Below, one piece after another: positions 53,067 to 61,763 of a stretch of DNA of 64,000 nt. The stretch lies in NCBI RefSeq assembly GCF_014191255.1, contig NZ_JACHWH010000009.1, forward strand, positions 62,001 through 126,000. The letters are read 5' to 3'. Position 1 is the first letter of the stretch, and every line of letters starts with the position of its first letter. A model generated the notes under the pieces. That model was not told the origin of the DNA and made no database searches. It saw only the letters and a list, made by a program, of their open reading frames with translations. Position numbers and translations under genes: made by a program. Source of the DNA: Amycolatopsis bartoniae. Its GTDB lineage: Bacteria > Actinomycetota > Actinomycetes > Mycobacteriales > Pseudonocardiaceae.

Positions 53067-53897
53067 TCAGCCCCGGTACCGGGCCGCGGCCTTCGTCGCC
53101 ACCGAGGCGCCCCGCACGGCGTTCTCCGCCTCCGCGAGCTGCTCCAGCGCCGCCGGGTCGTCGAGACCCGGGACGCACACGACCTCGCCGCTGCGCAGCG
53201 CCGCCAGCGAGGCCAGCACGACGTCCTCCGCGGGCATACCGTGCTCGCCGCGCTGTTCCTCCTCGCCCGCGACCGGCTCCAAGCCCGCTGTGAAGTGGAA
53301 CTCCGTCGCCGTCAGACCCGGGCACAGCACCTGCACCGTCACGCCCGCGTCCGGCCCCAGCTCCGCCGCCAGCGTCCGCGTGAAGGTCACCAGGTACCCC
53401 TTCGACCCGGCGTACGTCACCCGCCACGGCAACGGATCCGGCGGCAACCCACCGGAGAAGGCGAGCAGCGAAGCCACGTTCACCAGCGCCCCGCCCCGCG
53501 CCCGCAGGCCCGGCAGCGCGGCCCGCGCCAGCGCGGTGGGCGCGGCGACGTTCACGGCCAGCACCCGCTGCAGCAACGCGGGATCGGTCTCGTCGAACGG
53601 GCCGTACCCGTTGATGCCCGCGTTGTTCACCAGCAGCGCCACGTCGTCGGCGGCCACGCGCTCCGCGACCCGCGCGACGTCCTCGGGCAGCGCCAGGTCC
53701 GCGGACAGCGTCTCGACCTCCACGCCCGCCGACTTCCGCAACTCCGCCGACAGCGCCTCCAGCCGCTGCCCGCGGCGCGCGACCAGCGTCAGCTGCCAGC
53801 CCAGCTCGGCCAGCCTGCGCGCGTACTCCGCGCCGATCCCCGACGAAGCGCCGGTGACCACCGCCGTCCGGCCCTCGCCCCGTACCTCGAAACCCAT
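53067..53897 (-). CDS. Short-chain dehydrogenase/reductase (SDR)
   Basis: This 276-residue classical SDR has Thr-Gly-Ala-Ser-Ser-Gly-Ile-Gly, Asn-Asn-Ala-Gly, and catalytic Ser in Val-Ala-Ser-Leu with Tyr-Ala-Gly-Ser-Lys. An Arg-Arg pair after strand 2 favours NADP. The C-terminal extension of about 45 residues is longer than usual. A SigB-type promoter ends about 9 nt before the ATG, so the transcript is nearly leaderless and the gene is probably stress-induced. Confidence 0.87.
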   Translation of the reverse strand: MGFEVRGEGRTAVVTGASSGIGAEYARRLAELGWQLTLVARRGQRLEALSAELRKSAGVEVETLSADLALPEDVARVAERVAADDVALLVNNAGINGYGPFDETDPALLQRVLAVNVAAPTALARAALPGLRARGGALVNVASLLAFSGGLPPDPLPWRVTYAGSKGYLVTFTRTLAAELGPDAGVTVQVLCPGLTATEFHFTAGLEPVAGEEEQRGEHGMPAEDVVLASLAALRSGEVVCVPGLDDPAALEQLAEAENAVRGASVATKAAARYRG

Positions 53898-53906
53898 ACC
53901 GCCCTG

Positions 53907-53931
53907 CTACCCCCGGCCCGCTCGCCGAAAC
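53907..53931 (-). promoter_or_regulatory. SigB/SigF-type stress promoter
   Basis: On the minus strand GTTT (53931-53928), a 15-nt spacer and GGGTAG (53912-53907) precede the SDR start at 53897. The -35 abuts the stop codon of the upstream Ser/Thr kinase gene, so this promoter separates the two genes. Confidence 0.7.
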
Positions 53932-55352
53932 TAGTGTTTGCCCTTGTCGTGCCCCAGCTTCTTCCCGTGGTCGGCCTCCTGGGCGACCTCCGCGGGAGCC
54001 GGCGCGGGCACCGGTGCCGGTGCCGCGGCACGGACCTCCTGCGTGACCGTGACCGGTGGCGGTGGGGGCGCCGCGGGCGCGGTGCGCTCGCTGGTGAGGA
54101 CGGTGTCCGTGCCGATGAGCAGTCTGTCGAGCGCGATGCGGTGCACCTCGTGGGCGATCGTGCCGTCCTTGAGCTTCAGGTCCAGCACGACGGTGACGGC
54201 GGAGCCGTCGGCGTGCGGCGCGCTCGCGGTCACCGTCGCCACCTGCGACCAGTACGCGAGGAAGGCATCCTCGCCCTGCGCGCGCCGCTGCGCCGTGAGC
54301 CGTCCCCACGCCTCGCCCGCCTTGCCCGGCAGCAGGGCGTAGTAGTCGGCCACGGCCTTCTCCTGGTCCATGGCGGACGGTGCGGCGGTCGCGGCGACGA
54401 CGGGCGGAGTCGCGGGCGAGGACTTGTCGAGCACGAGGTACGCGATCATCGCGAACACGGCCAGCGCCCCCGCGATCGCCGCCAGCAACCGCCGCCGGGG
54501 CCGCGGCAGCGACAGGGTCACGGGCAGCTCGCGGCCCTGGGCGATGGCACGCAGCTGCGCCGCGGCCTCCTCGGCGGTCGGCCGGTCGACGGCGTCGTGG
54601 GCGAGCATCGCGGTCAGCACCGGCGTGAGCGGGCCCGCCTGCCGCGGGGGCCGCAGCTCGCCCGCCGCGATGCGATACAGGACGGCGTAAGGGTTTTCCA
54701 CGTCCCGGCCGAACGGCGGGGTGCCCTCGACGGCGGTGTAGAGGGTCGCGCCGAGCGAGTACACGTCGGACGCGGGCAGCGGGCGCCTGCCGTGCACGGT
54801 CTCCGGCGGCAGGTACGCGGGGGTGCCCGCGACCATCCCGGTCGCGGTGATCGTCGCGTCGCCGGACGCGTGCGCGATCCCGAAGTCGGTGAGCTTCGCG
54901 CCCTCGTCGGACAACAGGATGTTGCCCGGCTTGACGTCCCGGTGCACGATCCCGGCCTCGTGCGCCGCGGCCAGCGCGTCGGCGACCTGCGCGCCGATCT
55001 CGGCCACCTCCGTCGGCGGCAGCGTGCCGCGCTCGGCGAGCACCTCGGCGAGGCTGTCGGCGGACAGGTACTCCATCACCAGCACCGGCAGCCCGTCGTC
55101 CTCCACGACGTCGAAGACCGCGACGGCGTGCGGATGGTGCAGCCGCGCGGCGATCCGGCCCTCGCGCAGCACCCGGTCGCGGAGGTCGCCGGCCTCGTCG
55201 ACGGGCAGCACCCGTTTGACGGCGACCCGCCGGCCCAGTCGCTCGTCGAACGCCCGCCACACCGAACCCATGGCGCCGGAACCGAGTTCCTGCAACAACC
55301 GGTAGCGGCCCGCCACGAGGTCGCCCACCGCGCCCGCCCGCGCAGAGATCAC
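53931..55352 (-). CDS. Membrane Ser/Thr protein kinase (PknB-like)
   Basis: This 473-residue protein has an N-terminal Hanks kinase (15-270): Gly-Ser-Gly-Ala-Met-Gly, Val-Ala-Val-Lys-Arg, His-Arg-Asp-Val-Lys-Pro-Gly-Asn, Asp-Phe-Gly-Ile-Ala and Gly-Thr-Pro-Ala-Tyr-Leu-Pro-Pro-Glu. One membrane helix (about 284-304) precedes an extracellular NTF2-like domain (320-420), and the tail is Pro/Ala-rich with a Lys/His-rich end. No PASTA repeats are present, so it senses something other than peptidoglycan by the usual module. The start is GTG 55352. Confidence 0.9.
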   Translation of the reverse strand: MISARAGAVGDLVAGRYRLLQELGSGAMGSVWRAFDERLGRRVAVKRVLPVDEAGDLRDRVLREGRIAARLHHPHAVAVFDVVEDDGLPVLVMEYLSADSLAEVLAERGTLPPTEVAEIGAQVADALAAAHEAGIVHRDVKPGNILLSDEGAKLTDFGIAHASGDATITATGMVAGTPAYLPPETVHGRRPLPASDVYSLGATLYTAVEGTPPFGRDVENPYAVLYRIAAGELRPPRQAGPLTPVLTAMLAHDAVDRPTAEEAAAQLRAIAQGRELPVTLSLPRPRRRLLAAIAGALAVFAMIAYLVLDKSSPATPPVVAATAAPSAMDQEKAVADYYALLPGKAGEAWGRLTAQRRAQGEDAFLAYWSQVATVTASAPHADGSAVTVVLDLKLKDGTIAHEVHRIALDRLLIGTDTVLTSERTAPAAPPPPPVTVTQEVRAAAPAPVPAPAPAEVAQEADHGKKLGHDKGKH

Positions 55353-55399
55353 TTGTTCAGGCTAAGGGGTGTCCGCCGATCTCGCCGGGCAACGTCGCG

Positions 55400-57319
55400 C
55401 TAGAGGTTCTCGACCGCCACCGTTTCGAGATCCTCCTCCGGTGGCAAGGGAAAACCGAGGATCTGGCTGTAGAAGCCCAGCTCCGCGCCGAGCGCCCGGC
55501 GGATGGTCTCCGCGCGGCGGAACCCGTGCTGCTCGCCCTCGAACAGCAGGTACGCCACCGGAAGCCGCCGCCGGCGCAGCGCCTCGACGATCAGCTCGGA
55601 CTGGTTCGGCGGCACCACCGCGTCCTCCGCGCCCTGCAGCACCAGCAGCGGGCGCGCGAACGAGCCGACGTGCGAAAGCGGCGAGCGCTCGACGTACACC
55701 TTGCGTGCTTCGGGATACGGCCCGATCAGCCCGTCGAGGTAGCGGCTCTCGAACTTGTGGGTGTCGCGGGCGAGTGCTTCGAGGTCGGCGACGCCGTACA
55801 GGTCCGTGCCCGCCGCGAACGGCGTGTCCTCGCGGGCGAGAGCGGCGAGCGTCGTGTAGCCCCCGGCGGAACCGCCACGGATCAGCAGCTTCCGCTCGTC
55901 GACGCGGCCCTGCTCGGCGAGCCACCGCGCGGCGGCGCGGCAGTCGGCCACGTCCGCCACACCCCACTGCCCTCGCAGCTGCTCGCGGAACGCGCGGCCG
56001 AAACCCGTGGAGCCGCGGTAGTTCACGTCCACCACGGCGAACCCGCGGGTGGTCCAGAACTGCACGGCGAGCGAGAGCACCGGCGCCGCCTGTGAGGTCG
56101 GGCCGCCGTGGATGAGCACGATCAGCGGCGGCAGCTCGCCCTCGGGCCCGGCGAACTCGGGGTTCGCGGGCGGGTAGAACAGCCCGTGCGCCACGGCGTC
56201 CCCGGAGGGGAACGAGATCGCTTCGGGCGCCGAGACGTACGCCGGGTCGAACGGCAGCTTCCGCGGCGGCCGGACGGTCCGGACCTCGCCCTCGGCCGTG
56301 ACCCGGTACACGCCGGGCTCCTCCGCGGGCGAACCGGCGAGCAGCACCACCTCGTCCGCGCCCGCCGCGCGCACCGCCCCGACAGCGGTGAACGGCAGGT
56401 CCGGCACGGTCACGGCTCCGTCCGGCGTGGCGACGGCGAGCCCGTCGTACCCGCCGGACCAGCGGGCGAACACGATCCGCCCGTCCGGCAGCGGCGCGTA
56501 CCGGGCGCTGCCCAGCGTCCAGGCCGGCACGCCGATCTCGGCGTCGAGCACGACCACCGGGGTCACCGCCTCGCCGGGAGCCCAGCGGTACAGGTTCCAC
56601 CAGCCGGTGCGGTCGGACAGGAACAGCAGGCTGCCGTCGGCGCGCCAGCGCGGCTCCAGCACCGACTCCCCCGGCCCGCCCGCCACGACGGTGTTCTCGC
56701 CGGTGCCGAGGTCCCGCACGGTGAGCACCGTGTCGTCCCACGGCATCGACGGGTGGTCCCACGACACCCAGGCCAGCAGCCGGCCGTCCGGCGAAAAGCG
56801 GGGCGAGGCAACGAAGTCCGGACCGCTCACCAGGACCTCGGGCTCGCTGGGCCGGTCGGCGGCTAGGCGCACGATCTCGTTGCGCACGTTGTCCCGCGTG
56901 TGCTGCTCGCGCACCGCGACCAGCACGCTCCCACCGGGATGGACGTCGCCATCGGCGAACCGGTCGCCGCGCGGGCTCGCGGGCTCCGGCGTCAGCGGCT
57001 CCGGCTCGCCGCCCGCCACCCGGTACAGCCGCTGGTCCGCCCAGTTCGCGAACCACACCACGCCGTCGCGGACCCACCAGTCCCCGCCGCCGTACTCGTG
57101 CACCGCCGTCCTGGCGTCGAACCCGCCGGGCAGCAGCTCGGTGAGGGTGCCGTCGGCGGCGCACCGCACGAGCTGGCTGCGGCCGCCTTCGGCCGGCCTG
57201 CGCTCGGCCCACACGACCGCGTCGCCGTCCGGCCGCGCGTCGCCGACGCGCACCGCCTGCGCCACCACGAGATCCGCGGTGACCGGCGTGGCCCAGGAAC
57301 CGTAAGGGGAGATTCGCAC
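55400..57319 (-). CDS. S9-family prolyl oligopeptidase / dipeptidyl aminopeptidase
   Basis: This 639-residue protein has an N-terminal beta-propeller (about 30-350) followed by an alpha/beta-hydrolase. The nucleophile is in Gly-Gly-Ser-Ala-Gly-Gly-Tyr near residue 470, Asp in Gly-Ala-Glu-Asp-Ala-Val and His in Gly-Glu-Gln-His-Gly-Phe near 600. It cleaves short peptides, likely in the cytoplasm since no signal is seen. The GTG at 57319 is chosen because TAGCGT ends 7 nt upstream, the same leaderless pattern as two other genes here; an in-frame GTG three codons earlier is inside that pattern. Confidence 0.9.
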   Translation of the reverse strand: MRISPYGSWATPVTADLVVAQAVRVGDARPDGDAVVWAERRPAEGGRSQLVRCAADGTLTELLPGGFDARTAVHEYGGGDWWVRDGVVWFANWADQRLYRVAGGEPEPLTPEPASPRGDRFADGDVHPGGSVLVAVREQHTRDNVRNEIVRLAADRPSEPEVLVSGPDFVASPRFSPDGRLLAWVSWDHPSMPWDDTVLTVRDLGTGENTVVAGGPGESVLEPRWRADGSLLFLSDRTGWWNLYRWAPGEAVTPVVVLDAEIGVPAWTLGSARYAPLPDGRIVFARWSGGYDGLAVATPDGAVTVPDLPFTAVGAVRAAGADEVVLLAGSPAEEPGVYRVTAEGEVRTVRPPRKLPFDPAYVSAPEAISFPSGDAVAHGLFYPPANPEFAGPEGELPPLIVLIHGGPTSQAAPVLSLAVQFWTTRGFAVVDVNYRGSTGFGRAFREQLRGQWGVADVADCRAAARWLAEQGRVDERKLLIRGGSAGGYTTLAALAREDTPFAAGTDLYGVADLEALARDTHKFESRYLDGLIGPYPEARKVYVERSPLSHVGSFARPLLVLQGAEDAVVPPNQSELIVEALRRRRLPVAYLLFEGEQHGFRRAETIRRALGAELGFYSQILGFPLPPEEDLETVAVENL

Positions 57320-57332
57320 GAAGGCCACGCTA

Positions 57333-57369
57333 GTGGGCCACCCCCGGCGCAGCACCGGAGGTGGCCCAC
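57333..57369 (-). terminator. Hairpin terminator of the large protease gene
   Basis: GTGGGCCACC (57333-57342) pairs perfectly with GGTGGCCCAC (57360-57369), and the interior can extend the stem. It separates the protease transcript from the S9 peptidase promoter. Confidence 0.65.
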
Positions 57370-57374
57370 CGGCG

Positions 57375-60300
57375 TCAGCCGATCCGGTAGGAGTACGGCA
57401 GGGCGGCCAGGACCTCGCCGGTGCCGACCTCCGGCAGGCCGGTGAAGCCCGTCGGCAGCGTCGGGACCGTCACGACGTTCAGGTGCCCGGCGAACTGGCC
57501 GCGCCCCTGCGGGGTGATCGTCACGGTGAGCGTGACGGTCTGCCCCGGCTGCACGATCACCGGAGTCCCGCCCGTGCCCGCCGGGTCGACGGCCTGGTCG
57601 TACGGGTCACCCGTGGACGACGTCACCGCGGGGTCGAAGCCCGCCGTGACCATCGACGCCGTGTAGCTGGCGTGCCCGGCCGGCGCGCCCGCGGGACCGA
57701 ACGGGCCCAGCTCCTGCACGTCGGCGAACCAGATGCCCTTCGTGACGTAGCCCTTCTTCTCCCCGATCGTCGCGACCGAGACGGTGCTGCCCGCCTGCGC
57801 CTGCTTCAGGTCACCGAACACGTCGATACCCGCGGCCGAACCCTGCAGCTCCACCTGCGCCGGCACGCTCGACGACGTGGCGACGGTCAGCCTGCTCGTG
57901 TCCGGCGGCACCTCGTAGATCGGCGCGACGCTGGAGTCCTCGGGCAGCGCCACCTCCGTCGAGCCCTGCACCGGCACCGGCTGCAGGGTCTGCGTGGCAT
58001 TGGTGCGCGCGTCGATCCCGACGGCGATCGGCTCGACACCCGGGTTGCGCACGGTGACCGGCACCGTGACCGGCCGGTTCGCCGCGAGCCTGGCGCCCGA
58101 GGGCAGGCCGGGCGCGGACACCGCGACCTGGTCGAAGCTCACCGTGCCGGTGAAGGGCTGTTCGAGCTCCTTGCCGGTGACCGGGTTCTGCACGACGATC
58201 ACCAGGTGCCAGCGGCCCGGCAGCGGGTTCGCGTCGAGCAGCTGCAGACCCTTGCCCTGGGTGACGGTGGTCGGCGTCGCGAGCGAGATGTTGCTGTTGA
58301 CGTCGGCCAGCTCGCCGTTCGGGTCCACCAGCACGCCGTCCACGACGGTGCCCGCGTCGGCCAGGCGCACGGCCACGTCGAGGTCGCGCTTGCCCTTCGG
58401 CACGTCGAACTCGTAGCTGAACGTCTGCGCCGGGGACACCGCCCGCGCGTTGCCGCCGGTGATGGTGCCGCCAAACTGCCCGCTGCCGTTGCGCGTCGGG
58501 ATGAGCGCCCGCAGGATCGCCGACAGCGAGGTCCGGTGGCCGTCGGAGCTCGCGAAGGTCACCGAGTAGTCCGCGTCGCCGCCCGAGGACGGGGTCTGCA
58601 ACGCGATCTTGACCGGCTTCGTCTGGCCCGGCGCCAGCGTCAGCACCGGCGGGGTGACCTGGCCGTACGGCACCGCGCGCTGGGTGTCGGCGGCGAACTG
58701 GATGTCCCCGCTGTAGCCCGCCGCGCCCGAGGCCGAGTAGAGCACCGCGGTCCACGTGCCCGCCGCGGGGTCACGAACGTCCACGTTGGCGTAGTTCGCC
58801 GTCGCGGCCCCGCCCTGCGGGCGGCTGTTGGCGACGAACGTGCCGTCCGGCGCGAGCAGCGTCAGCCGCACCACGGGCGTGACCGACGTGCCGTTGACGA
58901 CCTTCGGGCTGCCCTGCCACGCCATCCGCGTCAGCAGGCGCTGCGCTCCGGCGGGCACGCTGAACGTGATCTTCTTGTACGCCCAGTTCGTCCCGTTGTA
59001 GTACGGGAAGGTCGGCAGCGTTTTCGCGTCGAACGGGGTGGTCTGCGTCTGCGACGACAGCGGCGCGAAGGTCCTCGTGCCGGTGGCCACCGTCAGCGGC
59101 TTGGTGCCCACATTGGACACCTGGACGGTCGCGGTCTGCGTACTGCCCGGCGCGCCTTCGAGGGTGACCTGGTCGGCGGACAGCGTGATGTTCGACGACA
59201 CACCGGCGGGCGCGCCGCTCGAACCGGGCGCGGTCAGCGCCGCCTCCACCGCCGCACGGGCGTCGAGCAGCCCGGCGCCCTGCTCGTCGGCGGGCAGGCC
59301 GAGGTCGCGCGTGGTGCCGGTGATGAGCTGCTTGACCTGCGCCGGGGTCGGCGACGCGCCGTGGTGGGTGCCGCGGTAGGCCTGGATCACCAGTGCCGCC
59401 ACGCCCGCGGTCAGTGGCGCCGACTCACTGGTGCCGCCGAAGGATTCGAGGTCGGTCGGCTGGGGCACGGTGTGGAAGTTGCGGCATTCCGCGTAGGCCG
59501 GGGAGCAGTCGGCCCAGTTGCCCTCGCCGGGCGCGACGAGGTCGATGGTGCGGCCGTTCTGCGTGATGCCCGACGACGACAGCGCGGAGATGTTGTCGTT
59601 GACCCACTTCCCGTTGGAGAACGGGAACGCGGCGTACGTCGTCTGCGCGTAGAGCCGGTTGTCCGTGGTCGCGCCGGTGGAAATCACCAGCGGGTCGGTG
59701 GCCGGGCTGCCGATGGTGGACGTGATGCCCGCGTCGCCGCTGGAGGCGGTGACGGTGACGCCCGCGGCGACGGCCTGGTCGTTGAACACCTGGAACAGCT
59801 CGCGGGAGCTGGCGTCGGGGTACTGGTTCAGCCCGAGCGACTCGTTGAGCACGTCGACGTGGTCCACGGTCACCGCGTAGTCGATGGCCTGCAGGATCGC
59901 GGAGTTCGTCGCGGTGGAGCCGAACACGTTGAGCCCCACCAGGCTCGCGCCGGGCGACACGCCCTTGACGACGATGTTGCAGCCCGGCGGCAGCGGGTGG
60001 TTCTCGTTGACGAACTTCGACAGGTCGTGCACGACGACGCCCTGCGCGGCGATCGACGAGGCGTCACCGAACGCCTCGGCGCCGCTGTCGGTCGTGTTGG
60101 GCCCGTCGCCGGAGAAGTCCTGGTAGTCGACGAACACCTTCGAGCCGTCGGGCCGGATGAAGTCGGGGTAGTTCGGGTCCATGTTGTCGGCCAGGAAGGC
60201 GACCTTGACGCCGGAACCGTCGGCGAGCGCGGCGGCACCGGTCGCGTTGATGGACGTGAGCGCTTCCGGCTCCACCAGCGGTTTCGACGGGTCGCTCGGG

Positions 60301-60755
60301 CAGATCGCACCCGGCGCCGCACCGGCACCCGGCGCGCTCGCCTGGGGCGCGGCGGGATCGGTGCGCGGGGTGGCCGGTTCGGGCAGCGTGACCTTGCTGT
60401 CGGGCAGCACCTGCGCGACCGCCGGGTCCTGCGCGAGCTGGGTGGCCTGTGCGGCGGTGACGGTGGCGGCGAAGGCGTTGCCGAGCGTGAAGTGCCGGAC
60501 GGCGGTGGGCCGCGCGCCGGTGAGCCGGTTCAGCACCGCGTCCTGCGCGGTGGCCGCCTTGTCGTGGCGGGCGCCGGAGGCCGCCTTCGTCGGCGGGGCG
60601 TCGGGGAGCTGGTCGTTGAGTACCACGATCACCGACTCCTGCGCGGAGTCGGCGACGGCGGGCGGGCTCGTGCTCAGCTGGGCGGTGCCGGCCAGCGCCA
60701 GCCCACCCGCGGCCGCCAGCGCGCACGCGCGGAAGGCTCTCGAGGAACGCCGCAT
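57375..60755 (-). CDS. Large secreted subtilase-superfamily protease with sedolisin-like active site
   Basis: This 1126-residue exported protein has a signal peptide (1-36), an inhibitor-like propeptide (40-125), a protease domain (about 160-510) and several beta-sandwich modules to the C-terminus. The Ser nucleophile is in Gly-Thr-Ser-Glu-Ser-Ala-Pro (Ser443). The subtilisin His motif is missing; at that place stands Glu227-x3-Asp231. The oxyanion position reads Ser-Ser-Gly-Asp341-Ala-Gly instead of an Asn, both as in sedolisins (S53). An Asp-rich segment (190-193) remains where the subtilisin Asp lies. ATG 60755 is set by AAAGGGGAA 8 nt upstream. Confidence 0.87.
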   Translation of the reverse strand: MRRSSRAFRACALAAAGGLALAGTAQLSTSPPAVADSAQESVIVVLNDQLPDAPPTKAASGARHDKAATAQDAVLNRLTGARPTAVRHFTLGNAFAATVTAAQATQLAQDPAVAQVLPDSKVTLPEPATPRTDPAAPQASAPGAGAAPGAICPSDPSKPLVEPEALTSINATGAAALADGSGVKVAFLADNMDPNYPDFIRPDGSKVFVDYQDFSGDGPNTTDSGAEAFGDASSIAAQGVVVHDLSKFVNENHPLPPGCNIVVKGVSPGASLVGLNVFGSTATNSAILQAIDYAVTVDHVDVLNESLGLNQYPDASSRELFQVFNDQAVAAGVTVTASSGDAGITSTIGSPATDPLVISTGATTDNRLYAQTTYAAFPFSNGKWVNDNISALSSSGITQNGRTIDLVAPGEGNWADCSPAYAECRNFHTVPQPTDLESFGGTSESAPLTAGVAALVIQAYRGTHHGASPTPAQVKQLITGTTRDLGLPADEQGAGLLDARAAVEAALTAPGSSGAPAGVSSNITLSADQVTLEGAPGSTQTATVQVSNVGTKPLTVATGTRTFAPLSSQTQTTPFDAKTLPTFPYYNGTNWAYKKITFSVPAGAQRLLTRMAWQGSPKVVNGTSVTPVVRLTLLAPDGTFVANSRPQGGAATANYANVDVRDPAAGTWTAVLYSASGAAGYSGDIQFAADTQRAVPYGQVTPPVLTLAPGQTKPVKIALQTPSSGGDADYSVTFASSDGHRTSLSAILRALIPTRNGSGQFGGTITGGNARAVSPAQTFSYEFDVPKGKRDLDVAVRLADAGTVVDGVLVDPNGELADVNSNISLATPTTVTQGKGLQLLDANPLPGRWHLVIVVQNPVTGKELEQPFTGTVSFDQVAVSAPGLPSGARLAANRPVTVPVTVRNPGVEPIAVGIDARTNATQTLQPVPVQGSTEVALPEDSSVAPIYEVPPDTSRLTVATSSSVPAQVELQGSAAGIDVFGDLKQAQAGSTVSVATIGEKKGYVTKGIWFADVQELGPFGPAGAPAGHASYTASMVTAGFDPAVTSSTGDPYDQAVDPAGTGGTPVIVQPGQTVTLTVTITPQGRGQFAGHLNVVTVPTLPTGFTGLPEVGTGEVLAALPYSYRIG

Positions 60756-60952
60756 GAGCAGTTCCCCTTTCATGTCGTAGGAAGTTCGCGAATCGCCAAG
60801 CCCCGACGAAACCGGGCACGCCGGTTTCCCTGCGCGGGAATTCTGTCCGCGGGAAAGGGCTTTCCGCAATCCGCCGTTGGTCGCGAACATTTCCGGCAAT
60901 TACGACCAAAGCGGATTCTCGGGAACCGCACCTGCCATGGCAGACTTCCCGC

Positions 60953-61759
60953 ATGACGACACACAAGGTGACGGTGGACGGGCGGCAGCTGGCGTACCGC
61001 GAGTCGGCGGGCACGGGCAGGCCGGTGGTGTTCGTGCACGGCAACTCGTCCTCGAAGCGCACCTGGCACGCCCTGCTGGACGGGGACTTCGGCCGCCGCT
61101 TCCGCTGCCTCGCCTTCGACCTGCCCGGGCACGGCGAGTCCGAACCCGACCCCTCGGCCTACTCGCTACCGGGCTACGCGGCGAAGCTGCGCGCCTTCGT
61201 CCAGGCCACCGGCGCCGAGAACGCCGTCGTGGTCGGGTGGAGCCTGGGCGGGCACATCGCGCTCGAAGCCGCGCCCGCGCTGCCCGGCGCGGCCGGGTTC
61301 GCCGTGTTCGGCACGCCGCCGGTCGCCTCGGCCGCGGACCTCGGGACGGCGTTCCTGCCGAACCCGGCGGTGGCCACCGGGTTCACCGCGGACGTCGACG
61401 CCGACGCCGCCCGCGCGTACGCGCTGAGCTTCCTCGCCCCCGGTTCGGCGCTCTCGGAAAGCGCTTTCACCGCGGACATCCTCGCCACCGACGGCGCCGC
61501 CCGCGCCGGGCTCGGCGAGACCCTGCCCGCCGGCCGGTTCGCCGACGAGGTGGACATCGTCGCGAACCTCACCCGCCCGCTGGCCGTCCTGCACGGCGAG
61601 GGCGAGCAGCTGGTGAGCCTGGAGTACCTGCGGGGGCTGACGATCCCGACGCTGTGGCGGGGCGAGGTCCAGCTCGTCCCCGGTGGCCACGCGCCGCACG
61701 AGGAAGCGCCTGACCAGTTCGCCGCCACGCTCGCCGCGTTCGTGGCCGACCTGGGCTGA
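60953..61759 (+). CDS. Alpha/beta hydrolase
   Basis: This 268-residue alpha/beta-hydrolase has His-Gly-Asn-Ser-Ser-Ser near residue 30, the nucleophile in Gly-Trp-Ser-Leu-Gly-Gly-His (about 98), and His in Gly-Gly-His-Ala-Pro-His-Glu-Glu near 245. It is of esterase/haloperoxidase type with unknown substrate. It is divergent from the large protease and ends 4 nt before the convergent RsbP-like gene. Confidence 0.85.
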   Translation: MTTHKVTVDGRQLAYRESAGTGRPVVFVHGNSSSKRTWHALLDGDFGRRFRCLAFDLPGHGESEPDPSAYSLPGYAAKLRAFVQATGAENAVVVGWSLGGHIALEAAPALPGAAGFAVFGTPPVASAADLGTAFLPNPAVATGFTADVDADAARAYALSFLAPGSALSESAFTADILATDGAARAGLGETLPAGRFADEVDIVANLTRPLAVLHGEGEQLVSLEYLRGLTIPTLWRGEVQLVPGGHAPHEEAPDQFAATLAAFVADLG

Positions 61760-61763
61760 GCGC

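Noticed and set aside
57333..60956. Plus-strand open frame of 1207 codons
   Set aside because: It is antisense to the large protease gene, with Arg/His/Asp-rich composition and no domain.
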